The translations under genes and the position numbers were made by a program. This document shows, piece after piece, positions 55,937 to 64,000 of a stretch of DNA of 64,000 bases. The stretch's first letter is position 1. Each line of letters opens with the position of its first letter. Under the pieces are notes generated by a model, which ran no database searches, had not been told where the DNA came from, and saw only the letters and a list, made by a program, of their open reading frames with translations. The stretch is taken from positions 186,001 to 250,000 of the forward strand of contig NZ_JBPDIH010000001.1 of NCBI RefSeq assembly GCF_052030545.1. Reading direction: 5' to 3'. This stretch comes from CANMXU01 sp052030545 (GTDB lineage Bacteria > Pseudomonadota > Gammaproteobacteria > Enterobacterales > Alteromonadaceae).

Positions 55937-56209
55937 GTGAATAAATCTCAACTAATCGAAAAGATTGCTGCTGGTGCAGATATTTCTAAAGCTGCTGCAG
56001 GTCGTGCATTAGATTCATTTATTGAAGCAGTTACAGAAGAACTTAAAAGTGGTGAGCAAGTTGCTCTAGTTGGTTTTGGTACTTTCTCTGTACGTGACCG
56101 TGCAGCACGTACTGGTCGTAACCCACAAACTGGTGCGACAATCGAAATCGCAGCAGCTAAAATCCCATCTTTTAAAGCGGGTAAAGCATTAAAAGATGCT
56201 TGTAACTAA
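55937..56209 (+). CDS. hupB: DNA-binding protein HU-beta
   Basis: A 90-residue nucleoid protein (E. coli HU-beta 90) that bends and compacts DNA. It starts [28 protein letters not shown] and has the beta-arm with [21 protein letters not shown], whose Pro intercalates in DNA (read as [19 protein letters not shown]). The start is GTG, with AAGGGGAA upstream. Order lon-hupB-ppiD is as in E. coli. The upstream region carries phased A-tracts, so HU could bind its own promoter; this is inference. Confidence 0.97.
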   Translation: MNKSQLIEKIAAGADISKAAAGRALDSFIEAVTEELKSGEQVALVGFGTFSVRDRAARTGRNPQTGATIEIAAAKIPSFKAGKALKDACN

Positions 56210-56233
56210 TCACAGTTATAAATAAGAATATTT

Positions 56234-56262
56234 AAAGACCACCTTTCGGTGGTCTTTTTTTA
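56234..56262 (+). terminator. Rho-independent terminator of hupB
   Basis: AAAGACCACC and GGTGGTCTTT form a 10-bp stem around TTTC, followed by more T. It is 25 nt after hupB. Confidence 0.93.
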
Positions 56263-56312
56263 TCTACTGCCAGTTTACTGGATTGGTCTAATACCAAGTG
56301 CATTAATAAATT

Positions 56313-56483
56313 GTTCACTTAGCGATAATTAAAAGTCTTATAGGCACAGGTTATATGCTCCGTGCATAACCTAAGTACCTACATCCATGTAGGCAAGGCG
56401 TTGATTGAAGAGAATGGTTATTCCCTTGTCAAAATCAATAACGATGGATATAAGACTTTTAAAATCGCCCTTTGGGAACTGAT
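56313..56483. mobile_element. MITE-like inverted-repeat element
   Basis: The ends are imperfect inverted repeats: the inner TTAAAAGTCTTATA (56329-56342) matches TATAAGACTTTTAA (56449-56462) exactly, and pairing continues outward with mismatches through GTTCxC...GCGAT. Between them lie two hairpins, AGGTTAT...ATAACCT (56348-56372) and CCTACAT-CC-ATGTAGG (56378-56393). It has no ORF. The compact non-coding layout fits a miniature inverted-repeat transposable element or a structured repeat family. Boundaries are approximate, and I see no second copy in the window. Confidence 0.55.
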
Positions 56484-56709
56484 TAGCGAACTGATAACCG
56501 CTCAAAATTAAAGAAATATAGAAAGACTATGTTTAAGTAATTTTGTTTGTTCTAAGGTCGATAATCGAGTTCTAAGTTGACTAATTTATTAATGTAATTG
56601 GTATAACTGACAATTATAAAAAATATTTTTCATTTTGTGACTTCTAGCAATGCCTAGCATCTGCTAAAATCGCGCACAAAGAAATATAGCTGACGTAATA
56701 GAGACAAAA
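56484..56709. other. Spacer upstream of ppiD
   Basis: About 225 bp of AT-rich DNA between the inverted-repeat element and ppiD. It should contain the ppiD promoter, but I cannot choose one. No ORF or RNA gene is evident. Confidence 0.35.
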
Positions 56710-58626
56710 ATGCTAGAAAATATAAGAGAAAGCTCTCAAGGATTGACTGCTAAAATCATCCTAGGTTTTATTATTTTAACCTTTGCTGTTGCAGGTATTG
56801 GCAGTTACACAACTGCTGTTGATACTTCCGTAGCTGAAGTAAACGGTGAGAAGATTTCACAGGCTGATTTTAACAAAGCTTACACAGCACAGCGCAACAG
56901 AATGGCGCAGCAATTCGGTGAAATGTTCAATACATTATCGGAAAACAAAGAATACATGGCTAACTTTCGCCAAGGTGTTTTAGAAAATGCGATAAGTGAA
57001 AAGTTAATTGATCAAAGCAGTCGTGATTTAGGTATTCGTGTTTCTGATCAACGTATAAAGCAAACTATTCGTCAAATGCCAGAATTTCAATCAGACGGCG
57101 TATTTGACAATAATCGTTACTTAGCGGTTATCAATCAAGCGGGTTTTTATCAGTCGTCAGATTTTCGTGATTATCTACGTGTTGAAATGACACGTCAGCA
57201 ATTAACACAATCTCTAGTGGCGAGTGAGTTTAACTTACCTTACCAAGAAGAAATGCTAAGTGCTTTACAGAATCAACAACGTGATATTCGTTTTGCTACT
57301 ATCTCAGCCAAGCAATTTGAAGCTTCAGTTGAAGTGACTGACGAAGAGCTAAATAGCTATTATCAAGCTAATCAAGCGATGTTCCAAAACCAAGAGAAAG
57401 TACAGCTTGAATATATTGCCCTTGATGTAGATGAAATTGCCAAAGGCATTGCGATCACTGATGAAGAAGTCGAAACCTTCTATCAAGAAAATATCACTAG
57501 CTATACCCAAGAAGAAAGACGTCGTGTTTCTCATATTCTTGTTGAATTTGGTGATGACCAAGACGCAAGCAAAGAAAAAATTGACGCAATCGCAGCTCGT
57601 ATTGCTCAAGGTGAAGACTTTGCAGCATTAGCCCAAGAATTATCAGACGATAGCTTTAGTGGTGAAAATGGCGGCGACCTTGAATGGTTAGAAACCGGTG
57701 TAATGGAAGAAGCTTTTGAAGAAAGTGCTTTTGCATTAACCGATGTTGGTTCAGTGAGTGATGTTGTTGAAACGTCTTTTGGTTACCACTTAATTAAATT
57801 AACGGCAATTGAAGCTGAAAAAGTGAAAGCATTAGCTGACGTGCAAGAAGAACTTCATGCACAACTTAGCAGTGACAAAGCACAAGACAAGTTTTTTGAA
57901 CTTCAACAAGAAGTGGCTCGTTTAAGCTTTGAATTTCCAGATAGCCTAGAAGATGCAGCGAGCGCTGCAGATTTATCTGTGCAAACTTCACCTTGGTTAG
58001 CTCGTGGCGGCAATTCAGCGCCATTTAATAATGCACAGTTAATGGAGACCGCTTTTTCAGATATAGTGATTTTAGAGCAATTGAACTCAGATATTGTTGA
58101 AGTCAACGATAAGTTAGCCGTAGTTGTTCGCTTAAAGTCATACCAAGAAGCAACTGTTAAACCATTAACTGAAGTTCAAGAAGGTATTAAAACGACACTA
58201 GTTGCTCAAAAGAGCACTGAAGAAGCACAAACATTGGCTGCTGATTTATTAGCTGAGTTTACCTCAGGTGCAGATATTAGCGCGCAATTAGCTGAAGTGA
58301 ATGCTGCCTTTGAAGAGCACAAAGCGATTACTCGTTTTGGTAGCGCGATTGATTCATCAATCAGTAAAGAAGCTTATGTCTTGCCTCACCCAAGTGAAGG
58401 TAATATTTCTGCGGCAACGGTAACTTTAGCAAATGGCGATTTAGCCTTGTTAGAAGTTCAAGCAGTTAGTGCTGTAGACGCTGCTCAGGTTGACCCAAGC
58501 TTAGCGCAACAACAAGTACAAATGCTTGCTCAATCTGCATATAAGAGCTTTGTTGATGCGTTACGTGCTGAGGCTAAAATTACCACCAAAGATATTTCAA
58601 ACTTAACGGTTCAAAACCAATACTAA
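56710..58626 (+). CDS. ppiD: Periplasmic folding chaperone / peptidyl-prolyl isomerase PpiD
   Basis: PpiD is anchored in the inner membrane near the Sec translocon and helps proteins emerging into the periplasm. The 638-residue protein (E. coli 623) has one N-terminal membrane helix (about 14-35), a SurA-like N-domain (about 38-200) and a parvulin domain (about 262-370) with RRRVSHILVEFGDD, FAALAQELSDD and GGDLEWLETG. As in E. coli PpiD, chaperone function may dominate over isomerase activity. It closes the quality-control block; a terminator follows. Confidence 0.95.
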   Translation: MLENIRESSQGLTAKIILGFIILTFAVAGIGSYTTAVDTSVAEVNGEKISQADFNKAYTAQRNRMAQQFGEMFNTLSENKEYMANFRQGVLENAISEKLIDQSSRDLGIRVSDQRIKQTIRQMPEFQSDGVFDNNRYLAVINQAGFYQSSDFRDYLRVEMTRQQLTQSLVASEFNLPYQEEMLSALQNQQRDIRFATISAKQFEASVEVTDEELNSYYQANQAMFQNQEKVQLEYIALDVDEIAKGIAITDEEVETFYQENITSYTQEERRRVSHILVEFGDDQDASKEKIDAIAARIAQGEDFAALAQELSDDSFSGENGGDLEWLETGVMEEAFEESAFALTDVGSVSDVVETSFGYHLIKLTAIEAEKVKALADVQEELHAQLSSDKAQDKFFELQQEVARLSFEFPDSLEDAASAADLSVQTSPWLARGGNSAPFNNAQLMETAFSDIVILEQLNSDIVEVNDKLAVVVRLKSYQEATVKPLTEVQEGIKTTLVAQKSTEEAQTLAADLLAEFTSGADISAQLAEVNAAFEEHKAITRFGSAIDSSISKEAYVLPHPSEGNISAATVTLANGDLALLEVQAVSAVDAAQVDPSLAQQQVQMLAQSAYKSFVDALRAEAKITTKDISNLTVQNQY

Positions 58627-58649
58627 GTGATAAATATTTTAGTTAATTG

Positions 58650-58677
58650 AAAAAGCTGCCTAGTGCAGCTTTTTTTG
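58650..58677. terminator. Terminator after ppiD
   Basis: AAAAGCTGC and GCAGCTTTT form a stem around CTAGT, with T-run after and A-run before. It lies 25 nt after ppiD and could also act on minus-strand transcripts from the sap operon. Confidence 0.88.
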
Positions 58678-58832
58678 TGGGTAAAGAAAAGCGGGGGATA
58701 ATTAAGGTTAAGCGCACTTGGTTATCTTTATTAAAAGCAATAAATGACGGGCCCGCTTAAGGGCTTAATATCCTAAGCATGTAGCAAACTTTTAACCTGC
58801 TTGTAAGCGTGTTAAAAGCATCATTTAAGCTA

Positions 58833-59615
58833 TTAGTTATGCAATAAGTGGTAATGCTGTCCCATAATAAGTTTGCGTGTATATTTGTCTTTAGGAGCGC
58901 GCAGTATTTGAGACGTTGGTCCTTCTTCAACCACATTGCCTTTGTGCAATACCATCATCGAATCGCTAAAGTGACGTACAATGCCTAAATTGTGTGAGAT
59001 CAGAATAAACGCTAAGCCCATTTGCTGTTGTAAATCGAGCAATAGATTGATCATTTGTGAACGTAATGATGGATCAAGAGAGGCGAGCGCTTCATCTAGA
59101 ATGATCACTTGCGGGTTTAAAATAATTGCACGTGCTAACGATATACGTTGTTTTTGACCGCCCGAGAACATGTGCGGATAGAAGTTCATATGATCCGCTA
59201 ACAAGCCGACTTTAAATAGCGTATCGCGAATAAGTTGGCTGCGCTGCGTTTCATCTAAGTCAGTATTGAGTTTTAGTGGCTCATCTAATAATTGTCGAAT
59301 CGTTAAGCTCGGGTTTAATGTTGTACCTGAGTCTTGAAAGATCATACGAACATGCTGACATCTTTGCTTAAAATTACCTGAAGTCAGCTCTTGCCCGTTT
59401 AGCTTTACCTTTCCGGTGGTTGGTTTTTCTGCGCCCACTAATAGCTTAGCAAGCGTCGACTTTCCTGAACCAGCTTCACCAACAATTGCCAAGGTTTTAT
59501 AGGCTTGAACACTAAACGATATTGGCTCTAAAGCGCAAAAGCCTTTTTTGTTGAACCAATAATTACTGAGCCGATAGGTTTTACTTAAATTGGCGACTTC
59601 TAATAAGGCTGACAT
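58833..59615 (-). CDS. sapF: Peptide ABC transporter ATP-binding protein SapF
   Basis: The second ATPase of the Sap importer. The 260-residue protein (E. coli 268) has Walker A GEAGSGKST (about 46-54), signature FSGGQKQRISLARA (about 156-169), Walker B VIILDEALASLDP and the His switch ILISHNLG. It directly follows sapD with no gap and is the last gene of sapABCDF. Sap systems are linked to resistance to antimicrobial peptides, to putrescine export and to potassium uptake through SapD; the true substrate here is unknown. No clear terminator is seen right after it. Confidence 0.92.
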   Translation of the reverse strand: MSALLEVANLSKTYRLSNYWFNKKGFCALEPISFSVQAYKTLAIVGEAGSGKSTLAKLLVGAEKPTTGKVKLNGQELTSGNFKQRCQHVRMIFQDSGTTLNPSLTIRQLLDEPLKLNTDLDETQRSQLIRDTLFKVGLLADHMNFYPHMFSGGQKQRISLARAIILNPQVIILDEALASLDPSLRSQMINLLLDLQQQMGLAFILISHNLGIVRHFSDSMMVLHKGNVVEEGPTSQILRAPKDKYTRKLIMGQHYHLLHN

Positions 59616-60605
59616 TTAATTTCCATCCTTTAAAGAAAAGTGACAACTGACCAAGTGGCCATGGTGATTTTTAACTTTAGGAGCTTGGACACAGGCTTGT
59701 TGTGCGCGAGGACATCTAGGGCCAAGACGACAACCGATGGGCAAATGCTGCAAAATAGGAATACTGCCGGGCAATGTTGCTAGTCGCGACTTTTTCGGCA
59801 GCTGCATATTGGCTTTAGGGCTTGAGTCTAATAACGCTTGCGTATAAGGGTGAAACGGCTTGGTAAATATTTGCTCGGTGGTGCCAGCTTCGACAAATTG
59901 CCCGCTGTACATCACCGTAATGGTATTGGTCCAGTGAGTTACATTTTCTAAGTCATGACTGATCAACAAAATCGACATATTTTTCAGTTGATTTAAACTT
60001 GCCAGTAGCCTAAAAATTTGTGCTTGGTTAGTGGATTCCATTGCCGCTGTTGGTTCATCTGCGATCAATAAAATAGGGCGGCGAGCTAGCGCTATGGCAA
60101 TCATCACCCGTTGACATAAGGCTTCAGTTAGCTGATGCGGATAGCTTTTTACACACACCTCATGATGTTTAATGCCAACTTTATGCAGTAAATTTGCCAC
60201 CGCCAATTTTCGTTGCTTGCGTCGTTGCCAAAAGTTACCGGTTAATTGTGCGGTGTCGACCGCCTCTTCAAGCTGAGAGCCTATGGTTGTGGTGGGATCT
60301 AAACAGGCCATAGGTTCTTGAAAAATCATGGCAACATCTTTAGAAATAATCGCTTTTCTTTCGTCTGGGCTGTAGCGCAGTAAATCTATGCCACGCCAAT
60401 GAAAACGGTCTGCATGCACGGTCCAGCGCTCATCGAGCACACCAACAATCGCTTGTGCGAGTAGCGATTTACCCGAACCAGACTCACCTACTAAGCCACG
60501 TACTTCACCTTCTTTCATTGATAAACTAACGCGGTCAACGGCAAGAATGTTTCTTGTTGCCGTTTTTAATTCAATGGAAAGGTTTCTAATATCAACTAAA
60601 TTCAT
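59616..60605 (-). CDS. sapD: Peptide ABC transporter ATP-binding protein SapD
   Basis: The first ATPase of the Sap importer, 329 residues (E. coli 330). Walker A is GESGSGKSL (about 37-45), Walker B is [11 protein letters not shown], and the His switch is LLISHDLE. The signature is degenerate: [12 protein letters not shown] in place of LSGGQ, as in E. coli SapD (LTEGECQKVMIA), which supports the identification. The C-terminal oligopeptide-type extension has [14 protein letters not shown] and later Cys that may hold an iron-sulfur or zinc site. Its ATG overlaps the sapC stop by 1 nt. Confidence 0.93.
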   Translation of the reverse strand: MNLVDIRNLSIELKTATRNILAVDRVSLSMKEGEVRGLVGESGSGKSLLAQAIVGVLDERWTVHADRFHWRGIDLLRYSPDERKAIISKDVAMIFQEPMACLDPTTTIGSQLEEAVDTAQLTGNFWQRRKQRKLAVANLLHKVGIKHHEVCVKSYPHQLTEALCQRVMIAIALARRPILLIADEPTAAMESTNQAQIFRLLASLNQLKNMSILLISHDLENVTHWTNTITVMYSGQFVEAGTTEQIFTKPFHPYTQALLDSSPKANMQLPKKSRLATLPGSIPILQHLPIGCRLGPRCPRAQQACVQAPKVKNHHGHLVSCHFSLKDGN

Positions 60606-61498
60606 TAGTTACCTCGTCCAATTTTTAAAGCATGACGCATACCTTCACCGACTAAGTTGGTGGCGATAACCGAGAATAAAATAGCTAAACCTGGCAAATA
60701 TACTGTCCATGGCGCGATATAAAATAAATCAATACCGTTAGATAACATTGCGCCCCATTCCGGTAAAGGAATTGGTGCACCTAAGCCTAAAAATCCGAGT
60801 GCTGCAATATCTAAAATTGCCGCCGATTGCGCTAAAGTTGCATAGCTGATAATTTTTTCAATAATATTGGGAAATACCGAATAGCGTAAAATCCGTAGTG
60901 AACTTGCGCCATCAAGCCTCGATGCTAATACATAGTCTTTAGTAAACTCTTCTTCCACTGCATTTCTGGTGATATGAATAAATTGTGGGATCAACACCAT
61001 AACAATGGCCCACAAGGTATTATTTAACCCCGGCCCTAGAATAGCGACAATGATAATGGCGAGTAATAACGACGGAATTGATAAAATAACATCTAAAAAA
61101 TGGTTAAGAAAGCTTGATTTTATGCCTCGTGACAATGCTGATAACGAGCCAATAAGTACGCCAATGATTAATGAAATGATAACCACGATAAAACTTAAAC
61201 CAAAGGTCAGTGACGCGCCATGCATTAATCGAGATAGCATGTCACGACCTAAATTATCGGTGCCTAATAAAAAGCTGATATCGCCATCTTTATCCCACGC
61301 TGGCGGCAATAAAAGTTGGTCTAAATGATTCTCTATTGATGAGTGGGGCGTTAATATCGGAGAAAAAATGGCTAATAAGGTTAAAAATATAAAACTTGAG
61401 AAGCCAATCATTACCACAGGAGATTGTCTAAAGTTATGCCATAACTGTAGCAGTGGTGAAGGAAACTCTTCTTCTTGATAAATTTTATCACGCGCCAT
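60605..61498 (-). CDS. sapC: Peptide ABC transporter permease SapC
   Basis: An inner-membrane permease of 297 residues (E. coli 296) with about six hydrophobic segments. The N-terminal cytoplasmic part has QEEEFPSPL and then the first helix; the binding-protein-dependent transport domain (about 95-285) includes GTDNLGRDMLSRLMHGA and the ATPase-contact loop around GASSLRILRYSVFPNII. It overlaps sapB by 11 nt and sapD by 1 nt, typical of translationally coupled permease genes. Confidence 0.93.
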   Translation of the reverse strand: MARDKIYQEEEFPSPLLQLWHNFRQSPVVMIGFSSFIFLTLLAIFSPILTPHSSIENHLDQLLLPPAWDKDGDISFLLGTDNLGRDMLSRLMHGASLTFGLSFIVVIISLIIGVLIGSLSALSRGIKSSFLNHFLDVILSIPSLLLAIIIVAILGPGLNNTLWAIVMVLIPQFIHITRNAVEEEFTKDYVLASRLDGASSLRILRYSVFPNIIEKIISYATLAQSAAILDIAALGFLGLGAPIPLPEWGAMLSNGIDLFYIAPWTVYLPGLAILFSVIATNLVGEGMRHALKIGRGN

Positions 61499-62516
61499 GG
61501 CGAGACTCCCTAGCCAATGGATTTAATAGGCCGTAGATAAAGTCGGTAAAAATATGCACGACAAAAATAAAGCTTGAAAGCATTAATAGCCCACTTTGAA
61601 TAGCGGTGTAATCGCGCTGGTAAATACTTTCTATTAGCCAGCGGCCAATGCCGGGCCAGCTAAAAATAACCTCTGTTACCATCGCAATGGTGACTAAGTT
61701 CGCAAATTGTAAGCCGACATCGCGAATTACTTTTAATAGCGCGTTTCGAATAGCGTGGCGGTAGATGATCTGTTTAAACGTTAACCCTTTCGCTTTGGCG
61801 GCGCGAATATAGCTCTGATCGAGAACTTCTAACATCGCAGTTCTTGCTAAACGGATAAAAATAGTTGCTGGTGCTAATGCGACCACACAGGTTGGTAAGA
61901 TCATGTGCATGCTAGCATTTTGAAAAGCTTGCCACTTGTAGGTACTGTCACTAAGCAAAATGTCGATCAACAAAAAGCCAGTCACGTGTTCAATTTCATA
62001 CAACAAACTTAATTGACCAGCAGACGGAAACCAAGCGAGTTGAATAGAAAACGCCATTATTGCAAGTAAGCCTAGCCAAAAAACAGGAATAGAATAACCA
62101 AACATTGCCACAGTTAAAATAAGGTTGTCGGTTAGCTTTTCATGCTTAATTGCAGCAATAAAACCAATTGGTACACCCACAAACATCGCCACTAATAACG
62201 CAGCAATAGAGAGCTCCATTGTCGCAGGCAATAAAGTTTTAATTTCATCGAGCACAGGTAATTGGCTAGCCATGGATAAACCCAAATCGCCATTAAACAT
62301 ATGCGAAAGGTAAGCCCAATATTGGATAACAATATTTTCATCTTGACGATATTCGTCACTTAATAGTGCAAGTTGTTCTGGCGTGGCATTAATTTGGCCT
62401 GTTAAATTAACTAAGGCATCGCCGGGGAACATGTAGCTTAAACTAAATGACAGTAGCGTGAGCAGCAAAAAGGTAAACAGCAATAAATTTAGTCGACGTA
62501 GTGTGAAAATTATCAT
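61488..62516 (-). CDS. sapB: Peptide ABC transporter permease SapB
   Basis: An inner-membrane permease of 342 residues (E. coli 321) of the DppB/OppB type. It begins MIIFTLRRLNLLLFTFLLLTLL, its first membrane helix, and has FPGDAL, the transport domain (about 90-335), the EAA-like loop AARAKGLTFKQIIYRHAIRNALL and the signature TEVIFSWPGIGRWL. It starts 1 nt past the sapA stop, and overlaps sapC by 11 nt. It pairs with SapC to form the pore. Confidence 0.93.
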   Translation of the reverse strand: MIIFTLRRLNLLLFTFLLLTLLSFSLSYMFPGDALVNLTGQINATPEQLALLSDEYRQDENIVIQYWAYLSHMFNGDLGLSMASQLPVLDEIKTLLPATMELSIAALLVAMFVGVPIGFIAAIKHEKLTDNLILTVAMFGYSIPVFWLGLLAIMAFSIQLAWFPSAGQLSLLYEIEHVTGFLLIDILLSDSTYKWQAFQNASMHMILPTCVVALAPATIFIRLARTAMLEVLDQSYIRAAKAKGLTFKQIIYRHAIRNALLKVIRDVGLQFANLVTIAMVTEVIFSWPGIGRWLIESIYQRDYTAIQSGLLMLSSFIFVVHIFTDFIYGLLNPLARESRHGA

Positions 62517-62517
62517 C

Positions 62518-64000
62518 TTACTTTTTACTCACTGCTGAAAAATCGATGCCGCCAATGGAGTGAAGTAGTTGTCCTTCAACATTTTCGCTTCTTGCTTGAA
62601 ATCGCTTTGAGTGGGCAATAGGAATCAAGGGCACTTCTTTTGCTAAAATCTCAAGCGCTCTGGCGTAGTACTTTTTACGCAACCCAATGTTATTGGTTGC
62701 CAACGACTCTTTTAATAGTTTATCAAACTCTTCGTTACACCAAAATACGCGATTATTGCCTGACTCAGCGGAACTACAGCTAAGCAATGGCGTGAAAAAA
62801 TTATCAGGGTCGGGATGATCGGCAGACCAACCTAGCAATACAGATTGATGTTCGCCTTGCGCAAGCTTACGTAAAAATGTGCCCCATTCAAAGCTAACAA
62901 TATTAACGGTGATGCCAATTTGTTTTAAATCTGATTGAATTAATTTAGCCATAGTTAAAGCATTTGGATTGTAAGCTCGCTGCACTGGCATTGCCCAAAT
63001 ATCCATAGTAAACCCATCGGGGTAGCCGGCAGCGACCAGTAAAGAACGTGCAAACTCGATAGAGTACGTTCGGTCTTTTATATTGCTATTGTAAGCCCAT
63101 GAGTTAGTCGGTAATAGTGAAGTTGCTTGCTCGGCATGACCAAAATACACCGCTTCAATGATGGCTTGCTTGTTAATGGCGTGAGCAATAGCTGATCGTA
63201 CTTCTTGGTTATCAAATGGGGCTTTTTGGGTATTAAAACCTAAATAACCTACATTAAATGAAGTAACCGCTTCTAAGATAAGATCGTCGCGCTCGTTGAT
63301 TTTTTCATGTGCTATTGGGTAGGCGACAACATCACACTCACCAGTAAGTAGTTTTGTTAGCCGACTGGTATTACTTGGGGTGATATCGAATAACAATTGT
63401 GAAAGCTCAGTTTTATTCTGCCAATAGTTTTCATGTGGGTAATAGCGAATTAACGAACCAGGGCGATATTCAATAAGTTTATATGGACCGGTACCTATTG
63501 GATTTAAATCAATTTGCTGATGGCGATTTTCTAGAGCTAATTGCTCGGCATACTCTTTTGATAAAATTACTGCAAAATCTGTCGCTAAGTTGGCGAGAAA
63601 TGAACTGTTTGAATTATTTAAGTTAAAACGAACGGTATAGTCGTTTATTTTTTCTATAGACTGCACTAATTCGGCAAACCTAACACTTTCAAAAAAAGGA
63701 TAGCTGCCGCCAGATACCTCATGGTATTCATGCTGTTCATTTAAAATTCGCTCGAAGCTAAACATCACGTCATCAGCATTTAACATCCGAGTTGGCGTGA
63801 AGTACTGTGTAGTGTGAAAACTGATATCTTTGCGTAAATAAAAGGTAATGCGTTTACCATCGCGGGTGACATGCCAAGATTTGGCAATTGACGGCACTAT
63901 GGTATGGTCGTCACTGTTAAATGCAATCAATCGATCATAAAGGTGTTTAGCTGTGGTATCTACTGTGGTACCTGATGTTACCGTTTGTGGATTAAAACTC
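62518..64000 (-). CDS. sapA: Peptide ABC transporter substrate-binding protein SapA (C-terminal part, cut by window end)
   Basis: About 494 codons are visible; the frame is open to the end of the window. Near the cut edge it reads SFNPQTVTSGTTVDTTAKHLYDRL, the start of the solute-binding fold after the signal peptide (read as SFNPQTVTSGTTV, AKHLYDRL). Family motifs include LRKDISFHTTQYFTPTR, NPIGTGPYKLIEYRPG, NVGYLGFNTQKAPFDNQEVR and LLGWSADHPDPDNFF. It is a periplasmic class C (DppA/OppA-like) binding protein. An internal TTG at 63930 could look like a start, but the homologous residues upstream show that it is not. Context with sapBCDF supports SapA. Confidence 0.92.
   Translation of the reverse strand, partial: SFNPQTVTSGTTVDTTAKHLYDRLIAFNSDDHTIVPSIAKSWHVTRDGKRITFYLRKDISFHTTQYFTPTRMLNADDVMFSFERILNEQHEYHEVSGGSYPFFESVRFAELVQSIEKINDYTVRFNLNNSNSSFLANLATDFAVILSKEYAEQLALENRHQQIDLNPIGTGPYKLIEYRPGSLIRYYPHENYWQNKTELSQLLFDITPSNTSRLTKLLTGECDVVAYPIAHEKINERDDLILEAVTSFNVGYLGFNTQKAPFDNQEVRSAIAHAINKQAIIEAVYFGHAEQATSLLPTNSWAYNSNIKDRTYSIEFARSLLVAAGYPDGFTMDIWAMPVQRAYNPNALTMAKLIQSDLKQIGITVNIVSFEWGTFLRKLAQGEHQSVLLGWSADHPDPDNFFTPLLSCSSAESGNNRVFWCNEEFDKLLKESLATNNIGLRKKYYARALEILAKEVPLIPIAHSKRFQARSENVEGQLLHSIGGIDFSAVSKK

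Noticed and set aside
63900..63930. sapA starting inside the window at a TTG (63930)
   Set aside because: The frame continues upstream with residues typical of the family N-terminus, so the gene is cut by the window end and does not start here.

Overview
This is a 64 kb chromosomal window from a gammaproteobacterium of the Alteromonadales, most likely Colwelliaceae (Colwellia/Thalassotalea type). The basis is the low-GC coding style, E. coli/Vibrio-like gene order, DUF3301/DUF3549 and YqcC genes, a Vibrio TonB2-like cluster, and AT-rich spacers with short tandem repeats. A 97-base run of N (46683-46779) shows it comes from a scaffolded draft assembly. Nearly everything is core genome; I see no prophage, transposase, CRISPR array or defence island.

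Layout. 1-8.4 kb: DUF3301/DUF3549, yqcC-truC, a small lipoprotein, then dapD, glnD, map and a DsbA-like gene on the minus strand. 8.9-13.8 kb: a six-gene TonB energy-transduction operon (DUF3450, TtpC-like ExbB, ExbB, ExbD, TonB, TPR). 13.9-18.7 kb: an envelope-sensing cluster with a surface-anchored protein, a PepSY protein, a PhoP-like regulator, a PhoQ-like kinase and a DUF3300 protein. 18.8-20.7 kb: an Lrp-type regulator divergent from nhaA. 20.7-26.3 kb: epmC, an ATP-NAD kinase, yfcL, mnmC and fabB. 26.4-38.3 kb: pdxB-asd-fimV-truA-accD-folC-dedD-cvpA-purF, the E. coli/Vibrio order without dedA. 38.3-45.8 kb: Yip1, a hypothetical gene, miaE, a diguanylate cyclase, lpxH-ppiB, cysS and folD. 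46.1-46.6 kb: tRNA genes Pro-Arg-His-Pro, then octamer repeats and the gap. 47.2-58.6 kb: a chemoreceptor, then tig-clpP-clpX-lon-hupB-ppiD. 58.8-64 kb: sapABCDF (sapA cut by the window end).

The most interesting observation is a small regulon around the PhoP/PhoQ-like pair. Three transcription starts, for the anchored protein, the PepSY-phoP-phoQ operon and DUF3300, each carry a direct repeat of the form NGTTCA-N5-KGTTCA. In all three, exactly 12 nt separate the repeat from a -10 hexamer. This matches the geometry of the enterobacterial PhoP box with one changed base, and suggests a coherent, autoregulated envelope module.

Other regulatory structure: overlapping FabR-like and FadR-like operators before fabB; two perfect palindromes between the Lrp gene and nhaA; a clpP promoter that starts inside the tig terminator stem; a sigma-32-type promoter before lon; helically phased A-tracts before hupB; and a MITE-like inverted-repeat element between hupB and ppiD.
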